Assembly (NCBI GenBank): GCA_028564675.1
Contig: JAOVVO010000356.1
Span: 17,277-81,276, forward strand
Length of the DNA: 64,000 nt
Direction of reading: 5' to 3'
Source of the DNA: Onchocerca lupi
Taxonomy: Eukaryota > Nematoda > Chromadorea > Rhabditida > Onchocercidae
How positions within the stretch are numbered: the first letter of the stretch is position 1; each line of letters begins with the position of its first letter. Below are positions 13,501 through 24,192 of this stretch, in pieces. The notes under the pieces were generated by a model. The model saw only the letters and a list, made by a program, of their open reading frames with translations. It did no database searches and was not told where the DNA came from. The translations under genes were made by a program, and so were the position numbers.

Positions 13501-16500
13501 AAGGGAAAAAAGAATGCACTCATTATGAACTAGTTGAAAGGGAGTTTGAAAAGGTGCGAAAAAAGTGTATTTTATTTGAAATGATGCAAATGAAATAGCA
13601 TGCATTATTTGTTGGTAATAATTTGTTATATATATCAAGGCCATTTATTTGATAGTTCAATGACTTAACATTTAATTAACTGACAAATTTATATATCATG
13701 CACTCATTCGTCAATGCATCGTCATAATAGATCGTAGATCGATTGTTGTAGGAGAAATTTTGATAAGAAAAAATGAAATTTGCTTCATCCTTAATCTTAA
13801 TAACTTCAACTTCTTCCTATCTTCATTTCTTTTCTTTCTTGAGCGCAAAATTTTTCCATAATGCTACACTTTTCATTTCTTATCATCTTCGTCAGTTTGT
13901 TAGACTATCAACAGTTGAAAGAATAAATCGTAGAAAATGGCAAGAAAAATTTCACAAGATAGAAAGATATTTTGCTGATGAATTGCTTAACTAATCAGAG
14001 ATTAAACATCTACATAATCTAATGGCTGAAAACTATCATAAACTTTCAGGCAGTCCTCTGACAACCATACAATATACTTAATGGAAAACAATCTCGATGT
14101 AAGAAATCGAGAGCTTAAACTTGGCTTTTTTTCTTATATTCAAAGAAAATTTGAGTATAGGTATAGTCGAAAATATTGAGACAAAGTGATATTCATCTCC
14201 CACAATAATATCTTTTCATTCTTCCTTTATCATGCAAATAATATATGCATATATATGCCACACATACATACGTATGCTGTACCACACACTAAGATTCCAG
14301 GTAAAAATTAGGACGTTTCATCAATTCTGAATTTGAATCATTATCACGAATTTTTATTTTTTTGTTTTCATTTCTTTCCTTAATCAGTTAACTGAATCGT
14401 TTTGAATATTAAAAACCACCTCTATGAATCCCTCGAATTTCATCTTTGTATTAATTCTTCACAGGAAACTCAAATTTGAGCATCTTATAAATTGTTAAGT
14501 AATATCAAGAGGACGTGAAACAAAACCTCGAAATTTTTAAGCCAAGACAATTTTAGGTAATCAAAATTTCAGGTTTAAATCGACCTCATCGTTGGCTATG
14601 ATTATAATTATATCATGTATGTAGTGCAAATGTTTCGTCAGACGAATCAAAATATGTATATCCTACAAAACTAAATATATTGGTTATGAGTTGTTGAATC
14701 GTTATAGAATCTAGCATTTCTTATTTGACAAAAAATCTCGCACAAGATTAGAATAATAGTTTGAACATTGTTTAAAGGTGGCTTAAACTATTATTCCAAT
14801 TGTTCGACTTATTGAAAAAAAAAATGTCAAAGAAACAATTGAGAATTTGGAAATAAGGCTTAGATTTTGGTTACTTCATTACACATTAAATCTTGGGAAA
14901 AATTTGCTTTTGCAGTTTTCAGTCAACAATAGTTTGATAAGGCAAAAAATATTAATGGTTCGATAGCTGAAAAAATTTAATTATATCTCAGACATATAAA
15001 TTCATTTGCATATCTATTATACAAATTCATTGCATTTGTAACACATTGAAATACAAATGCATCTGCATGTCTATTATGCATTCATTGTATTTACGATATG
15101 TCGAAAATACAGGTGTCCAATTTACTTAACAATGACACATATTAATCGTCGATTTCTAAAGAAAATTATGAACAAAATAATGGGACGTATTGCATAAATG
15201 AAAATTCCTCGAAATGATTCTTTCTTTTTTTTGCTCGAAAAAAATTTCAAACGAAAAATAAAATTCAATAAAAAACGAAATAAACTGATGAAATTTATGA
15301 TTGCTAAATTTTAGAAAAAAGAAAAAGATATCTAAAAAAGTAGCTGCTTTTACAAGAAGCAACTATTCTAGATATCTTTTTTTTTCTATTGATGGAACAG
15401 AATATCGAAAGAGCAATAATAACTACAGCAATGCTTATAACTATAGCAGAACATATACAGCTGATAAGTTCCAGTTAAATATGATTGATATTCGAAAGCT
15501 CTCTGATCGAGAACAGAAAAAGAGCATAGTTAGGAATTTGCCATTATTCATCAATATTAGTCTCTAGAAAAAAATTGAGACTTTATAACTGCTCAAGCAT
15601 ATGAACACAAGTCTCGAAAATTATATTCTCTCACTTTGTAATTATTTGTATAACAATTTCGAAAGTTCAAATTATTGCTTGACCTATGATAGTGCATTTT
15701 TTTATCGAATCATATAAGGTCAGAGTTTTGCGGAATATTTAGCCCTATAGAGTTATCATGAGGCGCCCTCTTTTCCCTCCGACATACTCATACTTCATAT
15801 TAAGATCATCGCATTTCTCGTTCAAAAAAATGAATCTTTAAAGTTGCTAATTACTTATATCAGCAATTTACAATAAATCTATTTAAAAGATTATTGCTAT
15901 AAATGAATCCTAATATTTCAGCTTGTCCGTATTAATCTCAACTAAGTTGCAAATGATCTAATCGACACGAAATGTTCAATTTAATGCTCAAAATAGTGCA
16001 ATAAGAGGATAAGAAAAATAATGAAACAAAAAAAAAAAAAAATACTTCGGAAGCTCTCTCATACGTCAAATCCACAACACAAATGCCCATTCGTTGTGCA
16101 AAAAGAAATTTGAGAATAGGTTGGTAGGTACATATGTATGTTTGTATGCTTGTATGTGTATGTTTGTATGTATGGATGTGTACATTCTTATATTAGCATA
16201 TGCTCTTTTTATAAAGTACAAAGTACGAAAAAAGAAAAAAAAAAAAATCCGAAAGAAATGAGCAGAAGACCTTATCAGAGAGAGTATAAAACGATCGAAT
16301 ATCTCTGGTCGCATTACTATCGCTCGCTTCTTTCCCTTCTTTATTTCTCCTTCCCTCCCTTTTTTCTCTCTCTCTCTCTCTCTCTCTCGTTTACTTTCAA
16401 AAATATGAGGAAGAAAACAATCTCAGCTAAAGAAAAGAGAAATTGGATTAATAAAAACAAACAATGGAAATGAAACTGATGAGAAATTTCGATCATTAAC

Positions 16501-16878
16501 CATCAAAATTATTTTGCAACAGTTGTAATCCAAAATTTGGATTCGAAACTACAACACCATGACGTGGAAATGAAGAAGATAACAGAGCAACGAAGTTTCG
16601 TAAGCTTCATATCAAGCTGGTAATCTATTAATCCAAGTTTTGTTGCTCTATTATTCATGAAAATGATCAAAAGAAAAGAAAAACCTCATTGTTATAAATG
16701 TAATTTATTGAAATATACCCAAAATTGAAAATTTTCTATATAACCAATCCAAGAGGAGAAATTTGATGGAAGTTATGACAGGTTTGTTAAACTTTAAAAA
16801 TTTTTTTTTAATACAAAACATATTGGAAAAATTAAAACAAAGAAATAAACAAATAAAAAAAAGCAATGAGCGAAAATG

Positions 16879-16921
<43 letters not shown>

Positions 16922-19900
16922 GAGCGAAAATGAAAAAAGAAACGGAAATATCGTAAATTTTTTACAATATTCCAATTTTTATAGGAACATTTAAATGTAT
17001 AAAATGAGCACCCTTCACAATGCCTTAATTTATCAAAAAAAAAATTCCCAAAACTTGTCAAAGACTGAAGAGTAAATACCGAACAAATGAGTCAAATAAG
17101 AAACAAATAAACGGACAAGTTCCAACAAGCTTTCTAAAATACCTAAAAGAAAAAGTAGGAAGATTAAAAAAAAATGAATGGGAAATTGTTATTCAAATTA
17201 TTCGTCGCAGCAATCATCATTATTACATATTCCATATCATCTGTTTATAATAATTATTAGCCGAAGTATCATCTTTTCCTTCCTCTTTCTATTTCGTCCA
17301 ACAATTTGAAATTGACGTCATCTCTGTACTTCGAATAGAAAATGACAAATATGAAAAGAGAGAGATGGAGAAAGAAAAAGGGAGAGAAAGAGAAGGGGAG
17401 AGAGGGAGAAGGAGAGAGAAAAGGAAGAGAAAGGGAGAAACGATGATTCTACTTTCACTTTTCCCTCCGGTAATAATTTCGTTAATGAATAAATAAGGCA
17501 CAAATTTTCATCATTCAATGGGCTTTTTTTTTTCTTCCTTCCTCACAATACGTAAAAAAAGGATGAAGAGAATGTTCGAGAATTTTTTTTATGATAAAAT
17601 TTGTTATGTCTTTTGTCGAAATTAATTTTCCTTCTTTTACAACTAATTTTGGGAATTATTTCAAATGAAATGATTTTTCTTGACCAAAAAATTTACTGAT
17701 GTTAAACTGAAACAAAAGGACATACTGAGAAACAACTGCCTATATAGTAGATAATAAGAGATGAAAATGTAGATGGTAAACTGAAAATAAGCTAATCTAT
17801 TCCAATGATTTAATCGAACAGAGGAAAAACTTCATCGAAACAAATTGATCTAAATGATGGATAATAAATAATGGTCTCCAGATAAATTTAACTGATACCA
17901 CTGATATTGATATAACATTAACACCTAATAGAATTTCTCGATCCAAAATATCATAAAGTATAAACAACATCAATAAAAGTAGAGATATTTGCTGTAATTC
18001 CATCAAATCTTTCTTCAGTTTATTCGTGCCAGAATAATCATTCACTTATTTTCGAATGCCATAATTGAAAGCATAGAGAGAAAGGGAGAGAAAAAAAGAA
18101 TGAAAAATGATTTGTGGGGAAACGCTATAATTTCTTTCATATACATTCATACAAAATTCCGGAAAGATCTAAGAGAAGCAAAATTTAATCGCTTTCAAAA
18201 ACTTACAATTAAAATATGTTGAAATATATTGGGAACGGATACGAAAGCAATTTAAATCCGGAAAACTCATAGAGATTTTTCATTACCGAATAATTTTGGG
18301 ATATACATCGTAAAAACACAAATGCTATTACTTTATAGTTCGGTGAATCTCTTGCAATAAAAACAGAAAAGATTAAAATGAAATCATCTGATCGAGTTAA
18401 TTTTTCAGTTATCTAATCCTTTACCTTATATCACTTCCGGTTTTCTGTTTCTTCGTTTCATTTCCTAGTTACTTTATTTCATTAATTTCCTGATCTTTTA
18501 CTTAACGTCATTTTCACTATAATAATTCAGTATTTCATTTTGGCATCTATTCATAAATCGCTGTCAAATCCCTGCATGAATTTCACATAATGATACAATG
18601 ATATAGGTCATACCTATGTCACCTGTTTGTAAGATCTACGGAAAATAACTGAATTATCCATTAAGAAGTAATAGTTGTTAATGAATTACTGCGTTAAACA
18701 TACTTTAATGAAATAAACTATAAAAAGAAAAAGCAATTTCGAGACTGCAGGTATTTCATTAAATGAATTTTGCCTATAAGTAACAGTAAACTCTGCATAT
18801 TTGACTCATTACTATAGGTTGAATAAAGACTTTCCTAGAACTAATAAGAGATGCATTAATAACATACATCTAATAAAATATCAGAAACGGACATCTTTAA
18901 TATCACTTCATCTCAATAAGAAATTTTCATAGAAAAATTCAAGAAAAAGGAGCAAAAAAATTTATAATCAATTACAATGGATTCTTATCTCCACTACTGC
19001 AAAAACTTCGTCAAATCCTATATTTTTCGAATATCACTTCAAACAATTTGAATCATTTGGCATTAATTTTTTAATTCTGACATTACCTAATGTCTTTCAT
19101 CACTTCATCGATATTGTGGAAACTACCATTCTTGATTACAGTTAGCTATTCCGACTTTAACTTTCCTTCCTTTAATTTGTACTATTTGAGTAAAAAAAAC
19201 TATTTCTGTTAATCTTACACTGCCCTTCAGTCAACAGTCAAGTTTATTTTCTTCATATCACTATCGTTCTCTTCTATAAAACACCAATGAAAGTTTCAAT
19301 ATGGAAAATTAAGAAATAACGACAAAATAGTAAAAAAGAAAATTTTAAGGAGAATTGTATCATTTAATTTAGCTAATTAAGGTAAATTTTCTTATTAAAG
19401 TACATTATAGAAAATTTGTTCATTAAAATTGTAAATGATGGGAAAGCGTCATGAAATCACTTATGTGATATATGATTTTTTCAAGAAATAAAGAGAAAAG
19501 TACGTTCTAAAAGTGATAATGCAGAGTAAAGCAAGAGCAGCTTACACTGGAATTTTGAACATCGGAGACTGAATTCTATCCTTCACTTTTTTCCCCTCAC
19601 TTTCTGGTAACTAAGACACATTCTTGAAAGATGCTAAAGCAACTCTGTTTCTTTCTGCTTCTTTTCAAAATTAAAATAGTCAAAGAATAATGCTTTTGAG
19701 CCAAAAATTCTTGATAAGATTATTTGAACTGATAATCGAGTGATTAAATAAATGCACCTATATAAATAATATCTTGAAAGGAAATTCTACAGTATACTGC
19801 CGAATTTTCATGAGAAATCTCATTTGATTAGGTAAGTACAATGAGGTAGCACTTTTCTTGAAATGCAAAGTTATCTATTTCAACACAAAACAGCGATGCC

Positions 19901-19931
19901 AATAATAATTTAATTGAATTTTAGGAAATCA

Positions 19932-19977
<46 letters not shown>

Positions 19978-21725
19978 CAGATAATAGCTCATTCTTTTCC
20001 CAAATAGATCGAAAAGAAACCTGTGAATGCACAGTCATCACATTAAATCACGTCATATCATATTTTTGCCAAATGGTTTTTATACATTTATAGTCCGTTA
20101 AAGTACTTTAGATTCAATATTGCTTTTTTGTCAGAAAATATTTCACAAAATGAAAACAATATTATGGTAAATATAGCTTTAATGAAAGTACATCTCATAT
20201 ATATATATATATATACAGTGAATGTTTTCTAGATTACGGAGGGCTATTAATTTGAACTATTTCTCAACTATTATTTTAAAAATATGATTTACATTTAATC
20301 ATGGTTTGGAGTGAAAAATCATCTAATTTAGTGTTCGTAGTGTTAATCTATTCTCAGATTATCCGCAAATTTCATATTCTGAAAAATTAAAAAAATTATA
20401 TTATAGTTTCAGAAGTACAATCTTCTAAATATAAAATTATATTCTGAAATTCAATTTTAAGCATAAAAAAAAGCAGTGTAAAAAAGCCGAGAAAGAATTA
20501 ATTAACCGGTAGGATGGTCGCCGATTGAGTTGTTCGCGACGCCGTCGTGCTTCATCATCACTGATTATTTCATCGTTCGATTGGTTCTGTAAGATCACTT
20601 TTGCGAGGACTTTCAGCTGAAAATGCAACACACAAACGTTTCGACAACAAAAAACATGCAAATCTAACTATATTTTAACGAATAAACAAAATTACACATC
20701 CGTAAATCTAAATACGACAAAAGATATGAAATTTTAGACAGAGGAAAAAAAAAAGGAAATCTTAATTTTCAAACAAATACTTAATAATATTATTTAGATT
20801 TTAAAATGGAAACTTATTTTAAATTTTGGGCCAAATATATTTTTTAAGTTCTAACCGACGAAAACGTAGTAGTTAGCCAAATATCCGTGATAGTTTATTT
20901 TTCAGATTCCATTATTTCTTTTTTGAAGCTAACTTCTGTAGCAAATGCCCATAACAAAAGAAAAATTTAAGATCTCAAAACAAATTTCCGGAATATGAGA
21001 AAACTTGTTACATTAAATATGAAATTATATTTTATTGATATCCAGAATTACGCCATTCATCCTCAGAAGGCCGTTGATATGTACATTAAAGCCATAATAC
21101 AATAAGCACGGCTAATTTACATTTACAATTTTTCAGAACATGGATTATATTACTGTACTGTTTGTATTTCAGAACATAGGTTATATCATGATTCGCAATG
21201 TTATTTTTCGCAGCTAATGATGAACGTCATAAAGAATTCTTTCAAACATGAATTATATTTCGATGTTGTTGTCATGAATCGCAATGTTATTTTTCACAAC
21301 TGACGATTAACGTCATAAAGAATACTTTTAAACATGATATTTTGATGTTGTTGTCATGATTCGCAGTACTATTTTTTCACAGCTGAGATGAATGTCATGA
21401 CGAACACTTTCTCAGTCATAATATCAGCTTATGAAAATGAAGCTTCTTTTCCTAGTATTTAAGACAAAATTGAAGACTGTCTGTTTTTGAAGGCAAATGG
21501 AAATTTCTTATCTTTCTCTGCAAATAAATCATTTCTTTCATAAAACATTAACTACATTCAAAAGAGCAGTATTTTTATTTTTAGAGCTTGAAACCCTTCC
21601 ATTGTATATTTACACGGAAAAGACTGATCTAACTTTCGGATAACTGGAGAAACAAAGATGTAAACAAATACCGCTTCTGGTTCGCTTGTTGATGGATTCT
21701 GTATAATAGATGGCTCACGTGACAT
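9631..21725 (-). CDS. crh-1: CREB-type bZIP transcription factor with kinase-inducible domain
   Basis: This is a cAMP-response-element-binding protein, a nuclear factor that binds TGACGTCA as a dimer and is switched on by phosphorylation. Eight exons give a closed 331-residue frame: 21672-21725, 20507-20616, 12399-12499, 11961-12071, 11303-11484, 10924-11077, 10291-10420, 9631-9784. The start is MSREPSIIQNP. Exon 2 carries the kinase-inducible domain (SDDEARRRREQLNRRPSYR), with the PKA-type site RRPSY at Ser53. Exon 3 completes that domain with MILKDLE. The middle has glutamine-rich stretches, an 11-alanine run and a CREB-like PSNQ segment. The C-terminus is a canonical bZIP: basic region KNREAAKECRRKKKEYVKC, then LENRVAVLENQNKALIEELK, ending at TAA. 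The exon 10924-11077 donor is weak; GT at 10935-10934 would also keep phase. Intron 2 is 8 kb. Gene identity is certain and exon ends are likely. Confidence 0.95.
10517..10550. repeat. (AT)n microsatellite
   Basis: An uninterrupted AT dinucleotide run of 34 bases lies in the CREB intron between the exons at 10291-10420 and 10924-11077. Confidence 0.95.
16131..16182. repeat. Imperfect (TGTATG)n repeat
   Basis: An alternating purine-pyrimidine tract made of TGTATG-like units (ATGTATGTTTGTATGCTTGT and so on) lies in the long CREB intron. Confidence 0.85.
16365..16388. repeat. (TC)n microsatellite
   Basis: Twelve TC units lie at the end of a longer pyrimidine tract in the long CREB intron. Confidence 0.9.
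16868..16936. repeat. About 42-base poly(A) flanked by a direct repeat
   Basis: A run of about 42 A residues (16879-16920) is bracketed by two copies of GAGCGAAAATGAAAA, the first starting near 16868 and the second at 16922. The longest homopolymer in the window thus sits between short direct repeats. This could be a slippage duplication, a retroposed tail or an assembly problem. Confidence 0.85.
17353..17440. repeat. Polypurine (GA-rich) tract
   Basis: About 88 bases are almost entirely purine on the plus strand, with a single T near 17366. They are built from imperfect GAGAGA, GGGAGA and AAGAGA units and lie in the long CREB intron. Tracts like this can form triplex DNA. On the transcribed (minus) strand the tract is a long pyrimidine run. 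Confidence 0.9.
21186..21425. repeat. 82-86-bp tandem repeat, about 2.7 copies, in CREB intron 1
   Basis: Three successive diverged units begin with TCATGATTCGCA-like sequence at about 21186, 21272 and 21354. Each continues with a TTATTTTTC-CAGCT segment, then GAACGTCATAAAGAA, then CATG-ATAT-TTCGATGTTGTTG. The third unit is incomplete. Units 1 and 2 hold ATGACGTT/TGACGTTA on the minus strand, one mismatch from the palindromic CRE; unit 3 is more decayed. Confidence 0.85.
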
Positions 21726-24192
21726 TGCTTTCGTTCTCTCGTTTTCACTCTTTTTAACGCATATTCATTCTATAAGAATGTTAGCATAATTGGAATAGAA
21801 TATAAGAAAAAGTTGTTTTCGATGACGTAGTTTTTACAACAAATATCACTTGCTTTCATCAGACGTCAAATACTGGTATCAAGAAAAACATCTGGTTGAG
21901 GAAAATCTAAACTTCATTTCTAAAGACAAATGTCAACAAACAATCGAATTAATCAAATAACTAATTAAATAGTTTTAAAAATTATTTTAAATATTTTGTT
22001 TCGTTTCATTAAATACCTCCGGAAAAATGCAAAAAAAAGAAACGAAAAAGATGGAAAAGGAAAAGAAGGCAGCGGATAAATAAACGTTCAACAAGGTTTA
22101 TCATCATTAGTTACATATCATATAATTATTCAAGGAACCAAAAAACTAATTATAAAATAGGAAGAGAATATGGGATAAGAAAGAAGTGGTACACTGATAA
22201 AATAAGATTTCCGGAAATGATTTATCAGCAATTCTTAAACTTTGTTCTTCTTTTTCTTTTTCTCGTTTTTCTTATATCTCTTTATTTTATCTCTAAACAG
22301 TAAGTTTAATGAGCCTCAAAAATATATTTGGCTCTAGTCTCATATGTACGCTATAAAATGATAATACTAATAATAGAACAATCTCTTCTCTTTCGGGCGA
22401 TTTAACTTAAGCCATAAATTATTTCCCCGAAAAAAACAAGCTGAAATTAAAATAAAAATTAAAACTTGATTTTAAAGTCTAATTCAATAAATATGAAAAA
22501 GAAATCATCCAAATGAAAATAGTAAAAAATAATAAAAAATAAAAAAGGACTAAATAAAACATCCCATTTAAAAATCAAAGATTTCAATTCTTTTTTTTTT
22601 TTTTTTTTTGAAAATATCATACATTTACTGAAATTTTTTAGACTTATTATAAATATTAAGAATAAAGATCAAATGGAACATTAAAAATTGCTCTTACATT
22701 CATCGATACTTCCTAGCAATCCTTCATTTGAATTACAATTAAGTGCAAATTGAAAACAAATCCTACAAAGAAAATTGTTATACAAAGAGTGAATATCTCA
22801 ATTGTCCAACAAATTTTCACAAGAAAAAGGTTACCATTCGCGGAAAAGTTTCTGCTACTCTAAAATCAAAAATAAAGAATATGAAATAAAGTGAGATAGA
22901 AAAGAACAAAATGATAAGACTAGTAGGATACATATTACTCAACATTTGAGCATTCAATTCAGACAGAATTCTTGATTAGCCATGAAATTTCCACAAAAAT
23001 TTCTATATATAGTAGAATTTTGTTTGACGGCATTCCTGCTTCATCATAGTTTGTTAAAAAATGAATTATCAGGTAATTTTTTTCTTCTTTAAAATATTTC
23101 TGAATTTAATTATGTTCGTGTCATACGACAAATCTGACGCAAGGTGATATCAGCATCTTATCATTGCAGTATTAATGATATTTACATTGTATGGTAATGT
23201 AAACTTTATAAACAAATGACAGCATATGATAATGCTGATAAAATGTAAAAATAAGCATTTCTGATGGGATGAAAAGAACTAAAATTAGTAAACTGGACAC
23301 AATTTACGTGCACTTTCAGCACCAAAATATTGCCATCTTCAGTCTCTGCTTCACAATGTATCATTTCCCATTATTCCCGAATAATCAGAAGATATAATCC
23401 GGTCAACTTGAAAACCGTTCCGGAAATGGCACACAATCACTCGGATCATAAATTCCGATCCTCCTCCCAATACCATAAATAGAAACGCAAAATTATGTCA
23501 CCAAACACCGTAACCGGAATAACACACATCTCATGAACATCAAAGTAAATGACGCGGCCCAATGGGACTTTCACGTTACGACGTGCAATACCAACGTCTC
23601 CGTCTCTTTTGTTTTTTTTTAGGAAGATAAGGGTGAGTGCTATGTCGTTGAATGAAGGAATGCATGAAGATTTATCATCTTTTTGCAAAATTAATTTCCA
23701 TGAAAATACATTGACAAGTTTCAAGTGTATATGCGTGTAAACATTTGCGCATAGAAATGACTGCAAACTTATCCAGTATATATGGAAAACTTAAGTATAG
23801 AAATGTCAATATGTTGTAGAATATAATCTGATCAATATATAAACATATGCAAGTCATAAAGATCAAAAATTATGATCACTATATAAACTTCATTATGGGA
23901 AGCTTATACATATCTGTTTTGACTTTAATCTTCAGTGGGTTGTCCTGATAAGCATCATATTGCTTTACAAGAGGAAAAAAAAAAAGAAAAAAAAAAGGAA
24001 TGATAGTGATGAGAAATATTTTTATCCTAAAGAATCTATGACAATTAATTCTATTTTCTATAGCAACAATGTGAATTAGAGCAAATATTTACTTTAATAT
24101 ATTATTTTTTGATCAACGAGCAAAAATAGTAGCAAGTAATACATAGAAATTTACTCTTTCCTAAATTTGCACATAATGATGCAAATTGAAAT
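21726..24192. other. Spacer between CREB start and GalNAc-transferase stop
   Basis: These 2.5 kb upstream of the CREB ATG are mostly AT-rich. A 3' splice-site-like ATTCTTATAG lies about 50 bases upstream of the CREB ATG on the minus strand. It is followed by ATGAATATGCGTTAA, a four-codon upstream frame. The GC-richer patch at 23400-23625 is annotated separately. No other gene is seen. Confidence 0.6.
23400..23625 (-). promoter_or_regulatory. GC-richer patch, candidate CREB promoter or leader
   Basis: This 220-base island is clearly richer in G and C than its surroundings and lies 1.7-1.9 kb upstream of the CREB ATG. It contains CCCAATGGG (CCAAT-like), TGACGCGG, AACGTG and GACGTGC. Several of these are CRE/ATF half-site-like. 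A 106-codon frame crosses it on the minus strand but shows no recognisable domain. A promoter or non-coding first exon of the CREB gene is the simplest reading. Nothing seen proves it. Confidence 0.35.

Larger units (their letters stand above)
12500..20506 (-). other. 8-kb intron inside the CREB kinase-inducible domain
   Basis: This intron splits the codon for Arg55, just after the RRPSY phosphoacceptor site. Both junctions are strong: the donor is CCG|GTTAAT and the acceptor TTTTTTGCAG|A. Its contents are AT-rich non-coding DNA with several simple repeats annotated separately. Reading frames of 60-118 codons inside it are low in complexity or T-rich, and none has splice context or family similarity that I recognise. 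An intron this size between the phosphorylation site and the rest of the domain could hold alternative first exons for KID-less isoforms. I could not identify one. Confidence 0.8.

Noticed and set aside
23446..23766. 106-codon minus-strand frame as a lectin-domain exon of the GalNAc-transferase
   Set aside because: It lacks QxW and the cysteine pattern, and the transferase frame already ends at a stop with a meaningful HEEL tail.
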